Both the position numbers and the translations under genes were made by a program. The notes under the pieces are model-generated. The model saw only the letters and a program-made list of their open reading frames with translations. It did no database searches and had not been told where the DNA came from. This document shows, piece after piece, positions 28,976-37,843 of a stretch of 64,000 bases of DNA (positions are counted from its first letter, which is position 1; every line of letters starts with the position of its first letter). The DNA lies in NCBI RefSeq assembly GCF_000467125.1, contig NZ_BATJ01000009.1, positions 124,001 through 188,000 of the forward strand. Direction: 5' to 3'. Origin of the DNA: Vibrio proteolyticus NBRC 13287 (GTDB lineage Bacteria; Pseudomonadota; Gammaproteobacteria; Enterobacterales; Vibrionaceae).

Positions 28976-30391
28976 ATGATTCAGTTTGGAACCGGTGGCT
29001 GGCGCGCCTTTATCGGCGAAGAGTTCACCAAAGACAATGTACGCCTGGTCGCGCAGGCGCTGGCCAACATCATTCATCAGGAGCAGGTCGCTGAGCGGGG
29101 CTTTGTTATCGGCTACGACCGGCGTTTTTTGTCCGACAAGGCTGGACGCTGGTTTGCTGAAGTGCTGGCTGGTAACGGGATCACCGTCAGCTTCATCAAT
29201 AAATTTGTGCCGACTCCGGTGGTGATGTTCAAAGCCAAGCAGATGCAATGTGCTTATTCCGCCTGCATCACCGCTTCGCACAACCCGGCAGACTACAACG
29301 GCATCAAGGTGTTTATCGACGGAGGTCGGGACGCCGATGAGGTGATCACACAGAAAATCGAGCAACAGGTTGCCGTATTGCGTGCTGGGGATGTACGCAG
29401 CAGCGAGTTTGAACACGCCGTGGCACAAGGGCATATCGTGCCGATCAATCCGATGAACGAATTTGTGGACTCGATCATCGACTTCATCGACATTGAAGCG
29501 ATCAAAAACGCCAATCTGCGGGTGCTGATCGACCCGATGTTCGGTGTGGCCAAAAACGCCCTGCAGACCGTGCTGATCAACGGCCGTTGCGATGTCGACG
29601 TGATCAACGATGGCAAGAATCCGGATTTTGGTGGCCTGATGCCATCGCCCAGCGCTGCCACGCTCTACCGACTGAAACATCTGGTCGCGGCAGAGGGTTA
29701 CGATATTGGTATTGGCACCGATGGGGATGCTGACCGCCTTGGTATCATTGACGAAAAAGGCAACTTTATTCACCCTAATGAAGTGCTGATCCTGTTGTAT
29801 TTCTATCTACTGGAATACAAAGGCTGGTCAGGCTCTGTAGTACGCAACATCGCCACCACCCACCTGCTGGATAAAATCGCCGCCGACCATGGTGAACGCA
29901 GCTTTGAAGTTCCGGTCGGTTTCAAGCATATCAGCTCTCAAATGGAAGCCGATGACGCGTTGATCGGCGGTGAGAGTTCAGGCGGACTCACCATTCGTGG
30001 CCACATCAAAGGCAAAGATGGCGTGTTTGCCTCCAGCCTGCTGGTGGAAATGATCTCGGTGACCGGGAAGAAGCTGTCTGAACTGTTGGGAGAAATTTAC
30101 CAGCGTTACGGATACGCCTATACCGCCGAAGGCGATTGCACCTTTAAACCTGATCAGAAACAGGCGCTGTACAACAAAATTTATGTCGACAAGTTATTGC
30201 CTGAGTTTGGTTATGAGGTAGAGCGCGTCAGTTATGACGATGGCGCAAAAGTATATTTTCGCTGCGGCGGCTGGGTTATTGCCCGCTTCTCAGGCACGGA
30301 ACCGTTACTGCGCATCTTCGCAGAAATGGAAGACAAGGCCAGCGCCGAGTCAGTGCTGGCGCAGATGAAAGCGTTTTTATCTCTGCGCTAA
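28976..30391 (+). CDS. phosphohexomutase, probable GlcNAc-1-P mutase
   Basis: A 471-aa alpha-D-phosphohexomutase. The phosphoserine is Ser101 in TASHNPADYNG, the metal loop is GTDGDADRLG, the sugar-binding loop GGESSGG, and the C-terminal phosphate site is RFSGTEPLLRI. In this operon its substrate is most likely GlcNAc-1-P from chitobiose phosphorylase, converted to GlcNAc-6-P; glucose phosphates remain possible. The ATG at 28976 (GAGGGA upstream) gives the normal MIQFGTGGWRAFIGEEF start; the frame is open upstream, but that part overlaps chbP. Confidence 0.9.
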   Translation: MIQFGTGGWRAFIGEEFTKDNVRLVAQALANIIHQEQVAERGFVIGYDRRFLSDKAGRWFAEVLAGNGITVSFINKFVPTPVVMFKAKQMQCAYSACITASHNPADYNGIKVFIDGGRDADEVITQKIEQQVAVLRAGDVRSSEFEHAVAQGHIVPINPMNEFVDSIIDFIDIEAIKNANLRVLIDPMFGVAKNALQTVLINGRCDVDVINDGKNPDFGGLMPSPSAATLYRLKHLVAAEGYDIGIGTDGDADRLGIIDEKGNFIHPNEVLILLYFYLLEYKGWSGSVVRNIATTHLLDKIAADHGERSFEVPVGFKHISSQMEADDALIGGESSGGLTIRGHIKGKDGVFASSLLVEMISVTGKKLSELLGEIYQRYGYAYTAEGDCTFKPDQKQALYNKIYVDKLLPEFGYEVERVSYDDGAKVYFRCGGWVIARFSGTEPLLRIFAEMEDKASAESVLAQMKAFLSLR

Positions 30392-30400
30392 ACAAACCAC

Positions 30401-30423
30401 ACAGCCCGGTTTTTCCGGGCTGT
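30401..30423. terminator. terminator between the chitin operon and fbpC
   Basis: The 9-bp stem acagcccgg / ccgggctgt has a TTTTT loop and lies between two converging genes. The flanking T or A runs are short on both sides, so efficiency is uncertain. Confidence 0.7.
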
Positions 30424-30428
30424 TGGGT

Positions 30429-31457
30429 TCAGAATGCCAACACCCCCTGGGTATCGACTTTCACCGTAACCGGCATTCCGACTGCCAGCGGCTGGGAGGA
30501 CGTTGCGAGCAGTTTCCCGCCATTCACGTCAATCACGTAGCGGCAATGATCGCCCATGAACTGTTGTTCCACGACCCGGATACTGCTCTCTTCTGCACGC
30601 GCCACCTGGATGTGCTGTGGTCTGAGCAGCAACTCACACCCCTGGCCAGGGGTGATCTCAGTTTGCGCTGTGGCTTCAATTAAACCGAGTTCAGTTTCAA
30701 ATTCAGTGTCCGAGTAACGAGTCGCTTTCAGGTAGCTGCCTCCGCCGAGAAAATCAGCCACAAACTTGCTTGACGGTTGATAGTACAGCTCTGCAGCCGT
30801 ACCGTACTGTTCGATCACGCCGTGATTCATCACCGCCATCTTATCGGCAAAGGCAAACGCCTCTTCACGACTGTGGGTTACGAATATCGCCGTCACCCCC
30901 TGCTGTTTGAAAATTTTGCGAATTTCCGCAATCAGTTCATGACGAACCTGGGTATCGATGTTGGAAAACGGTTCATCAAGCAGCAATAGATCAGGTTTGT
31001 AAGCCAGTGAGCGGGCTATGGCCACCCGTTGTTGCTGGCCGCCGGACAACTGATGCGGATACCGTTCTTCGTAACCACTCAAGTGGACTAAGCCCAGCAT
31101 TTCCGACACTTTATCCGCCTGCATTTTCGCATTGTTGCCTTTGAGGCCAAACGCAATGTTCTGCGCCACCGTCAGATGGGGAAACAGCGCATAATCCTGA
31201 AAGATCATACCGATATTGCGCGCTTCCGGTGCCAGCCAGGTTTGTCCGTCATCAATGACGCTCTGATTGAGTTTCATCACACCGGCACTGAGTGGTAACA
31301 GCCCCGCAATGGCTTTCAGCAGCGTGGTTTTACCACAACCACTGGCGCCGAGCAGACACACGATCTCGCCATGACAAACATCGAGCGACAAAGCCTCCAG
31401 AACCGTTTGCTCTTCGTACTTACAGGTAAGATTTTCAATCGACAGTGCACAGCTCAT
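30429..31457 (-). CDS. fbpC: ferric iron ABC transporter ATPase
   Basis: A 342-aa ATPase of the ferric iron importer. Walker A is GASGCGKTT, the signature LSGGQQQRVAIA, Walker B LLLLDEPFSNID, and the switch FVTHSREEA. A C-terminal TOBE-like regulatory domain covers about residues 240-342. The start codon overlaps the fbpB stop by one base (TGATG), so translation is coupled. It is the last gene of fbpABC and faces the chitin operon. Confidence 0.92.
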   Translation of the reverse strand: MSCALSIENLTCKYEEQTVLEALSLDVCHGEIVCLLGASGCGKTTLLKAIAGLLPLSAGVMKLNQSVIDDGQTWLAPEARNIGMIFQDYALFPHLTVAQNIAFGLKGNNAKMQADKVSEMLGLVHLSGYEERYPHQLSGGQQQRVAIARSLAYKPDLLLLDEPFSNIDTQVRHELIAEIRKIFKQQGVTAIFVTHSREEAFAFADKMAVMNHGVIEQYGTAAELYYQPSSKFVADFLGGGSYLKATRYSDTEFETELGLIEATAQTEITPGQGCELLLRPQHIQVARAEESSIRVVEQQFMGDHCRYVIDVNGGKLLATSSQPLAVGMPVTVKVDTQGVLAF

Positions 31458-33082
31458 CAGTGAGGTTGCTCCAGTGAACGGTTTACGACAACCAGTGGGA
31501 TGAGGCCCACCAGAACCAGAAGTACCGCCGGCATTGCTGCCAGCTCCAGATGCTCATCCGACGCATAGTTATAAACGTATGTCGCCAGCGTTTCAAAGTT
31601 AAAGGGGCGCAGCAGCAACGCCGCATTGAGTTCTTTCATCGATTCCATGAACACCAACAATGCCGCAATCAGTGCACCACGGCGTATCAGCGGTAAGTGC
31701 ACCCGGCGCAACATCTGATTGGCGTTGCAGCCCATGGTCCGTGACGCCATATCCAGCGACGGAGAGACTTTGCTCAGGCTGCTTTCGATACTGCCAATCG
31801 CCACGGCGGCAAAACGCACCACCATGGCAAACACCAGAGCAAACATCGAGCCGGAGAAGATCAACCCCGGCCGTCCCCATTGCATCGCTTTGGCCACGTC
31901 GTTGACCAGATGATCCATCGCCAGTACCGGAACCATGATACCAATCGCCAGCACCGTACCCGGTACTGCGTAGCCCATCGATGAAAAGCGCATCGAGGCG
32001 AGACTAAGCCGCTGTGGCTGCAGGCGGTGGAAGAAATTCACCACCAGTGCCACGGCCACCCCCACCAGCGCCGCCAGTGTTGAGACCTGCAAGCTGTTGA
32101 GCGCGTACTGGCGAAACTCTGCAGTCCAGCTCTGGGCAAAATAGGTATATGCGTAACTGCACAACTGCAAAAGTGGCAGAATGAATGCCGCACTGACAAT
32201 GCCCCAGCACCAGATCACCGCCAGCCACTTGCGCCAGCCATGCAGCGTATAACGAAAATCTTCATGACTGCTGAACTGACTCTGGAACAGCTTCTGTCGT
32301 CGCCGACTGTATCGCTCAGCGCTGAGCAAAGCAATCACAAACACCAGCATAATAGCGGAAATTTTGGCAGCCGCGGTCAGACTCGACATGCCCATCCAGG
32401 TATCGTAAACCGCAGTGGTCAGGGTGTTGACCGCAAAGTAATTCACCGTACCAAAATCACCGATGGTTTCCATCGCCACCAATGACAAGCCCACCGCCAT
32501 GGACGGACGCACCAACGGCATGGAAATACGGCAAAAGCTTTCCCACGGTGAGCACTTGAGCAAACGGGCAGACTGCAACAAAGAGACGTTTTGCTCCATG
32601 AAGGCGGCGCGACACAACAGATAAATATACGGGTACAAAACCAATGCCAGCACGGAAATAGCACCGGGCAAAGTGCGGATATCCGGGAACCAGTATTCCC
32701 CTGGCCCCCAGCCCGTGATGTCACGCAGCCAGATCTGGATTGGTCCGGCAAAGTCAAACCAGTCGGTATAGATGTAACCGACAATATAGGCTGGCATCGC
32801 CAGAGGTAACACCAGCGCCCACTGCAGCACGCGCTCACCCGGCATGCGGCACATCGCCATCAGCCAGGCACTTGGGATACCGAAGAGCAGGCTCAACGCC
32901 ATCACCCCGAGCGCCAGAGCGACTGTGTTGAAGGTATAGGTGGGCATCACGGTCGATATCAGATGTGAGAAAATATCATCCGTGTCGCCCAGTGCGGTGT
33001 AGAAGATCGCTAAGATCGGCAAAACCAGCAGCAGGGCTAAGCCCACACTACTGGTTTTCCATAAGAGGTTCTTTTCTTTCAT
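31457..33082 (-). CDS. fbpB: ferric iron ABC transporter permease
   Basis: A 541-aa permease made of two fused permease halves with about 12 helices, as in other FbpB proteins. The two EAA-type loops are visible (EQNVSLLQSARLLKCSPWESF and SPSLDMASRTMGCNANQML). The ATG at 33082 is preferred because it gives MKEKNLLWKTSS directly before the first helix; an in-frame ATG at 33139 would add 19 atypical residues. Neither start has a strong ribosome site. A stable hairpin lies between fbpA and this gene. Confidence 0.9.
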   Translation of the reverse strand: MKEKNLLWKTSSVGLALLLVLPILAIFYTALGDTDDIFSHLISTVMPTYTFNTVALALGVMALSLLFGIPSAWLMAMCRMPGERVLQWALVLPLAMPAYIVGYIYTDWFDFAGPIQIWLRDITGWGPGEYWFPDIRTLPGAISVLALVLYPYIYLLCRAAFMEQNVSLLQSARLLKCSPWESFCRISMPLVRPSMAVGLSLVAMETIGDFGTVNYFAVNTLTTAVYDTWMGMSSLTAAAKISAIMLVFVIALLSAERYSRRRQKLFQSQFSSHEDFRYTLHGWRKWLAVIWCWGIVSAAFILPLLQLCSYAYTYFAQSWTAEFRQYALNSLQVSTLAALVGVAVALVVNFFHRLQPQRLSLASMRFSSMGYAVPGTVLAIGIMVPVLAMDHLVNDVAKAMQWGRPGLIFSGSMFALVFAMVVRFAAVAIGSIESSLSKVSPSLDMASRTMGCNANQMLRRVHLPLIRRGALIAALLVFMESMKELNAALLLRPFNFETLATYVYNYASDEHLELAAMPAVLLVLVGLIPLVVVNRSLEQPH

Positions 33083-33151
33083 TCGCCTAATTACAGCAAG
33101 GCTGGATGACACATAAATGCGGTTGCAAATACATCTCATGTCCCTTTAATC

Positions 33152-33177
33152 ATCAGGGGTACAGTTATACCCCTGAT
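33152..33177 (-). other. intercistronic hairpin between fbpA and fbpB
   Basis: The stem atcaggggt / acccctgat has an 8-nt loop whose end bases can add one more pair. No T run follows. It starts a few bases after the fbpA stop and probably stabilises the fbpA message, giving more binding protein than permease. Confidence 0.6.
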
Positions 33178-33182
33178 TTCAA

Positions 33183-34196
33183 TTAAAGGTCAAACTTGAC
33201 CTCATCCAAAAGACGAATTGCCGCTTCGTGGTGAGAAGCGATATCGTCCAGGGAGATGGTGTCAGCTTTAAAATCGCCCCACGATGCAACCAGATCAGAA
33301 CGTTTCACACCTGGTTTAACCGGGTATTCGAAGTTCACTTCTGCGTACATGTGCTGCGCTGTGTCAGCCGTCAAAAATTCCATCAGCTTCAGCGCGTTTT
33401 CACGGTTCGGTGCGTATTTAGCCATCGCCATACCCGAAATATTTACGTGCGTACCTGTGGTGTTCTGGTTCGGGAAGTTAATGTAAACCGCATCAGCCCA
33501 CGCTTTCTGCTCTTTATCGTTGATCATTTTACCCAGGTAGTAGCTGTTACCCAGTGACACATCACACAGGCCTTCTTTGATCGCTTTTACCTGAGCACGA
33601 TCGTTGCCCTGAGGTTTGCGCGCCAGGTTGGCTTTCACACCTTCCAGCCAAGTCTTAGTCTCCGCTTCACCGTGGTGAGCGATCATCGCCGATACCAGAG
33701 AAACATTGTATGGGTGCTTACCACTGCGAGTACAGATTTTGCCTTTGAATTCTGGCTTGGCCAGATCTTCGTAAGTGAAATCATCGCCCAGTTTGCCCAT
33801 ACGGTCGCGTGATGAATACACGCTGCGCGTACGAGTCGTCAGCGCAAACCACTGGTTTTCTTTGTCCTGGTACTGCGCCGGTACATTCGCTTCAATCACG
33901 TCGCTGTCAACACGCTGTACCAGACCGCGGTTAGACAGATCCGCCAAACGGCTGATATCGACAGTCAACAATACATCAGCCGGGCTGTATTCGCCTTCCT
34001 GAGCCAGTTTTTCAGCAATGCCCTGCTTGGCAAACTTCACGTTGACTTTGATACCGGTTTCTTTGGTGAACTCTTTAAACATAGGTTCAACCAGGAATGG
34101 CTGACGGTATGAGTAGACGTTGACTTCTTCAGCGGCCATCGCAGCCGGTGCTGTTACAGCGCATGCCAGCGCTGAAAGAGCGAGCAGTTTTTTCAT
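33183..34196 (-). CDS. fbpA: periplasmic ferric iron binding protein
   Basis: A 337-aa binding protein that carries Fe3+ across the periplasm. The signal peptide (MKKLLALSALACAVTAPAAMA) is cleaved before AEEVNVYSYRQ. The adjacent tyrosines in GNSYYLGKM are the family's iron ligands. The ATG at 34196 has AAAGGA 8 nt upstream; the frame is open further but would run through the promoter and Fur site. It is first in fbpABC and lies under a strong promoter with a Fur box. Confidence 0.95.
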   Translation of the reverse strand: MKKLLALSALACAVTAPAAMAAEEVNVYSYRQPFLVEPMFKEFTKETGIKVNVKFAKQGIAEKLAQEGEYSPADVLLTVDISRLADLSNRGLVQRVDSDVIEANVPAQYQDKENQWFALTTRTRSVYSSRDRMGKLGDDFTYEDLAKPEFKGKICTRSGKHPYNVSLVSAMIAHHGEAETKTWLEGVKANLARKPQGNDRAQVKAIKEGLCDVSLGNSYYLGKMINDKEQKAWADAVYINFPNQNTTGTHVNISGMAMAKYAPNRENALKLMEFLTADTAQHMYAEVNFEYPVKPGVKRSDLVASWGDFKADTISLDDIASHHEAAIRLLDEVKFDL

Positions 34197-34219
34197 TGCT
34201 AAAATCCTTTGCATCGTAA

Positions 34220-34234
34220 TGATAACGTTTATCA
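34220..34234. promoter_or_regulatory. Fur box of fbpABC
   Basis: TGATAACGTTTATCA matches the 7-1-7 Fur consensus TGATAAT-G-ATTATCA at 13 of 15 positions. It covers the predicted transcription start of fbpA, so iron-loaded Fur would block initiation. Confidence 0.82.
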
Positions 34235-34242
34235 GTTGCGTT

Positions 34243-34270
34243 ATTATATGCATGAAACCGATGAAAACAA
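34243..34270 (-). promoter_or_regulatory. fbpA promoter
   Basis: The -35 is TTGTTT (34270-34265), the spacer 16 nt, and the -10 a perfect TATAAT (34248-34243). The Fur box starts 8 nt downstream of the -10. Confidence 0.78.
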
Positions 34271-34282
34271 TGACACAAAACA

Positions 34283-34312
34283 AAAAAACCTGCCTCGGTC
34301 GGCAGGTTTTTT
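34283..34312 (-). terminator. terminator after amtB
   Basis: A 12-bp stem (aaaaaacctgcc / ggcaggtttttt) with a 6-nt loop lies about 20 nt past the amtB stop. It insulates the fbpA promoter immediately downstream. Confidence 0.9.
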
Positions 34313-34332
34313 GAGTATTTTGTAACTAAACA

Positions 34333-35562
34333 TTACTTGGCTGTGACGAACTCCGGATACGCACCGACACCACAGTCATGCATGTCCATGCCTTCCAGCT
34401 CTTCCTCTTCCGACACACGGATACCCACTGTCGCTTTCAGTACGCCCCACACCAGTAAGCTGGTACCGAACACCCAAGCAAAGATCACGACCGCACCCAG
34501 TAGTTGTGAACCAAAGCTCGCATCCGCGTTACTTAGCGGCACCACCATCAGACCGAAGAAACCACACACACCGTGCACCGAAATGGCGCCCACCGGATCG
34601 TCGATTTTCAGCTTGTCCAGCGCCACGATACTGAAGACCACCAGCGCACCCGATACCGCACCGATTGCCACTGAATACAGCGGGCTTGGTGACAATGGAT
34701 CCGCGGTAATAGCCACCAGGCCAGCCAACGCACCGTTGAGAATCATCGTCAGGTCGGCTTTGCCCCAAGTGGTTTTGCACACCAGCAGAGCAGCAATCGA
34801 CCCCGCCGCCGCTGCGGCATTGGTATTAAGGAATATCTGACCGACGGCGGTCGCGTTTTCAAAATCCGATACCATCAGCTGAGAACCGCCATTGAAACCG
34901 AACCAGCCAAACCACAGGATGAACGTACCCAGTGTTGCCAACGGCATGTTTGAGCCCGGAATGGGGTAGATCTCACCGTTTTTGCCATATTTACCTTTAC
35001 GCGCGCCAAGCAGCAGTACCCCAGCCAGCGCCGCCGCCGCCCCCGCCATGTGCACAATTCCGGAACCGGCAAAGTCGCTAAAACCCGCTTCAGACAAGAA
35101 ACCGCCGCCCCAGGTCCAGTAGCCTTCAATCGGGTAAATGAACGCCGTCAATACCATTGAAAACACCAGGAAGGTCCACAGCTTCATGCGTTCAGCCACC
35201 GCGCCAGAGACAACCGACATCGCTGTTGCGACGAACACAACCTGGAAGAAAAAATCCGACTCGAGAGAATGATCCGCGCCGTCAGCCTGAGTGCCAATTA
35301 AGGTTCCCAGTGATGGTAGCCAGCCCCCTTCACCATTGTCGACGTACATAATGTTGTAGCCGACAATCAGGTACATAGTGCAGGCAATCGCGTATAAGCA
35401 AAAGTTTTTAGTCAGAATTTCTGTGGTGTTCTTTGAACGCACCAGACCCGCTTCAAGCATGGCAAAGCCAGCGGCCATCCACATAACTAACGCCCCTGAA
35501 ATCAGGAAGAAAAACGTGTCCAGTGCGTAACGTAACTCCGTTACCGTTGTTGCAAGTTCCAT
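34333..35562 (-). CDS. amtB: ammonium transporter
   Basis: A 409-aa Amt family channel with about 11 helices that imports ammonium under nitrogen limitation. Family motifs include AGFAMLEAGLVRSKN and the GAAAALAGVLLLGARKGKYG region. No cleavable signal peptide is obvious: the first helix contains FFFLISGALVMWMAAG. The ATG at 35562 has GGAG 9 nt upstream; a TTG five codons earlier would put that site inside the gene. It follows glnK in one operon; GlnK is known to plug AmtB when nitrogen is plentiful. Confidence 0.93.
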   Translation of the reverse strand: MELATTVTELRYALDTFFFLISGALVMWMAAGFAMLEAGLVRSKNTTEILTKNFCLYAIACTMYLIVGYNIMYVDNGEGGWLPSLGTLIGTQADGADHSLESDFFFQVVFVATAMSVVSGAVAERMKLWTFLVFSMVLTAFIYPIEGYWTWGGGFLSEAGFSDFAGSGIVHMAGAAAALAGVLLLGARKGKYGKNGEIYPIPGSNMPLATLGTFILWFGWFGFNGGSQLMVSDFENATAVGQIFLNTNAAAAAGSIAALLVCKTTWGKADLTMILNGALAGLVAITADPLSPSPLYSVAIGAVSGALVVFSIVALDKLKIDDPVGAISVHGVCGFFGLMVVPLSNADASFGSQLLGAVVIFAWVFGTSLLVWGVLKATVGIRVSEEEELEGMDMHDCGVGAYPEFVTAK

Positions 35563-35589
35563 AGTGATACTCTCCAATCCTTTGAAATC

Positions 35590-35955
<366 letters not shown>

Positions 35956-35970
35956 TTACGCAGGGAATAA

Positions 35971-35987
35971 TCCAAGGTGCGTGCCAA
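35971..35987 (-). promoter_or_regulatory. sigma-54 promoter of glnK-amtB
   Basis: The minus strand reads TTGGCACGCACCTTGGA, one mismatch from YTGGCACG-N4-TTGCW. It lies about 43 nt before the glnK start codon. Confidence 0.78.
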
Positions 35988-36032
35988 CTTTTTAACTCTT
36001 TGTTTTACATAAACTTTGATATCTACTAGTGA

Positions 36033-36068
36033 TAAAAAACAAAACAGGCCGCACCAATAAGGTGCAGC
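36033..36068 (-). terminator. terminator after yacL
   Basis: The 8-bp stem (minus strand GCTGCACC / GGTGCGGC, one G-T pair) with a 5-nt loop is followed by a long T-rich tail. It overlaps an NtrC-like site of the next operon. Confidence 0.7.
36050..36066 (-). promoter_or_regulatory. NtrC-like site, promoter-proximal
   Basis: The minus strand reads TGCACCTTATTGGTGCG, with the perfect GCACC-N5-GGTGC core of NtrC sites. It is about 100 bp upstream of the expected glnK start point. The same bases form the stem of the yacL terminator, so the symmetry may have either or both causes. Confidence 0.55.
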
Positions 36069-36100
36069 CCGTTCCCAAAAATAAGGCAGTCGGTGCCCAT

Positions 36101-36117
36101 TTCACCACGACTGTGCA
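36101..36117 (-). promoter_or_regulatory. NtrC-like site, distal
   Basis: The minus strand reads TGCACAGTCGTGGTGAA, which keeps TGCAC and TGGTG at NtrC spacing. Its centre is 51 bp, about five helical turns, from the proximal site, so both would lie on the same face. Confidence 0.5.
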
Positions 36118-36119
36118 AA

Positions 36120-36488
36120 TTAGCCGTGAATAAATGCCTGCCATTGACGGATCAATTGTTCAAAATCTTCCAAACCACAGCAGCCAACACTTTCGCTGTC
36201 ATAGAGTTCAAACTCTTCCGGAAGCACTTCTGACTCACTCAGAGCCAGTGCATTGTCTTCTATGATCACTTCATCGGCGCTGATCAGCAGGCTGATTTCC
36301 CGTCCCAGCAGCCGGTGCTCACCACCCGGCGCGGTTCTGGCCTGTGCCACTAAGGCCATCACCTGTTCAATCCGGGCCATCTCGTGACCAATCTCTTCTT
36401 GTAGCCAACGGCCAACAATTTCGTGTCCCATGGAACACTGGCAGTAATAACTGCCATCCAGGGCGTTCTTCTTAAATACGAAGTCCAT
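36120..36488 (-). CDS. yacL: UPF0231 family protein YacL
   Basis: A 122-aa acidic cytoplasmic protein of unknown function. It starts MDFVFKKNALDGSYYCQCSM, keeps the family's MGHEIVGRWLQEE segment, and ends in an acidic, cysteine-bearing stretch (SESVGCCGLEDFEQLI). In E. coli and V. cholerae it is next to acnB; here three glycerate-use genes lie between them. It is divergent from cdaR with a short shared intergenic region. Confidence 0.88.
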   Translation of the reverse strand: MDFVFKKNALDGSYYCQCSMGHEIVGRWLQEEIGHEMARIEQVMALVAQARTAPGGEHRLLGREISLLISADEVIIEDNALALSESEVLPEEFELYDSESVGCCGLEDFEQLIRQWQAFIHG

Positions 36489-36560
36489 CTTTTCTCTGTC
36501 GATGCGGGGTGTAGATTGCTGCTATTATCGAGTGATCTGATTCAACACGCCACTATAACC

Positions 36561-37706
36561 ATGCAGCTGAACGAAACGATTGCACGCCAAATTGTCGAAC
36601 GTGCCATGAAGATTATCCCTCACTCGGTAAATGTTATGGACGATCAAGGGCGGATCATTGGCTCGGGAGATCGTCAGCGCCTGCATCACAAGCATGAGGG
36701 CGCCGTCCTGGCGATCACCGAATGTCGGGTCGTGGAGATCGATCACGCCACCGCGCTCAAGCTCAAAGGGGTGAAGCCCGGGATCAACCTGCCGATCCTC
36801 TACCATCAGCGAGTGATCGGCGTGATTGGCGTATCGGGGAGCCCCGAGCAGGTACGCCATTATGGTGAGCTGGTCAAAATGACCGCCGAACTCATCGTCG
36901 AACAGGCAGCACTGATGTCGCAGATCGAATGGAATAAACGTCACCGGGAAGAACTGGTGATGCAATTGATCCAAGGCTCCAGCCTTGATGACGCTCAATT
37001 GGTCTCGATCGCCGAGCGGCTCGGGCTGGATCTGTCACAACCCCGAGTGGCCGCCATTGTCAATGTGGTGCCTGAACAAGATCACACCTTATCGCTCGAA
37101 CACCTGCAGCAATTGGTGCATCTGCTGGAATACCCCGAACGCGATAATCTGGTGGGTATTCTGTCGGTATCAGACAATCAGGTCGTGGTGCTTAAGCCGA
37201 TCACTCTGACCAAGGAGGGTTGGTCGAAAAGCGCAGAAACCCGTCGTATCAATCAACTGCTCAAACGCATTAAAAGTGCCGGCAACTTTTCAATTCAAAT
37301 GGCGTTGGGGGACTACTTCAGTGGCGTTGATGGTCTGGCAAAATCTTTTGATACTGCGCAACTCACCCTGCGCAGTATCCATGGTCAGCCAGGAGAAGTG
37401 TTCTTCTATCAGGATCATAAACTGCCGGTTATGATGAATGATGTGCTCCAGACGCCCTGGAAAGCACAGCAGTTACGCCAACCCTATGACCGGCTGCGAG
37501 AATACGACACCAAAGGCATACTGACAAAAACCTTAACAGCGTATTTTGCTCTAAATTGTGACGCCGCTCAGACATGTCAGCAACTGCACATTCACCGTAA
37601 TACTCTACGCTACCGACTGGATAGGGCATCACAAATAACCTCATTAAATATCAATAAATTAGATGATATTTTATTGCTTTATCTGTCGCTAAAACTGTTT
37701 GCCTGA
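36561..37706 (+). CDS. cdaR: sugar diacid/glycerate regulator of the CdaR family
   Basis: A 381-aa transcription activator. The N-terminal half (about 5-135) is the putative sugar diacid recognition domain (MQLNETIARQIVERAMKIIPHSVNVMD), the middle is GGDEF-like, and the C-terminus is a PucR-type helix-turn-helix (LHIHRNTLRYRLDRASQIT). In E. coli CdaR activates galactarate, glucarate and glycerate genes. Here it sits just upstream of a GntP-type permease and glycerate kinase, so those are its likely targets. The ATG at 36561 has no clear ribosome site; the frame is open upstream into yacL's antisense, which is not believed. Confidence 0.9.
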   Translation: MQLNETIARQIVERAMKIIPHSVNVMDDQGRIIGSGDRQRLHHKHEGAVLAITECRVVEIDHATALKLKGVKPGINLPILYHQRVIGVIGVSGSPEQVRHYGELVKMTAELIVEQAALMSQIEWNKRHREELVMQLIQGSSLDDAQLVSIAERLGLDLSQPRVAAIVNVVPEQDHTLSLEHLQQLVHLLEYPERDNLVGILSVSDNQVVVLKPITLTKEGWSKSAETRRINQLLKRIKSAGNFSIQMALGDYFSGVDGLAKSFDTAQLTLRSIHGQPGEVFFYQDHKLPVMMNDVLQTPWKAQQLRQPYDRLREYDTKGILTKTLTAYFALNCDAAQTCQQLHIHRNTLRYRLDRASQITSLNINKLDDILLLYLSLKLFA

Positions 37707-37714
37707 ACTCATCT

Positions 37715-37734
37715 TTTTGTGCAAGCGCACAAAA
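37715..37734. promoter_or_regulatory. palindrome upstream of the glycerate permease, possible CdaR operator
   Basis: Perfect 8-bp arms TTTTGTGC and GCACAAAA flank AAGC. No T run follows, so it is a poor terminator. A good -10 (TATAAT, 37822-37827) with no recognisable -35 lies about 90 bp downstream, as expected for an activator-dependent promoter; this leaves only about 10 nt of leader before the permease ATG. Assignment to CdaR is inference from position. Confidence 0.55.
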
Positions 37735-37843
37735 CAAAGCCTCATCAGGCAGGCATTTTTTGGCATTCTGACTAAAGACGTTCAACGCTTCCCTCTTTAT
37801 ATTCGCTCAAAAAATAACGCTTATAATCTGTGTGGAATAGAAC

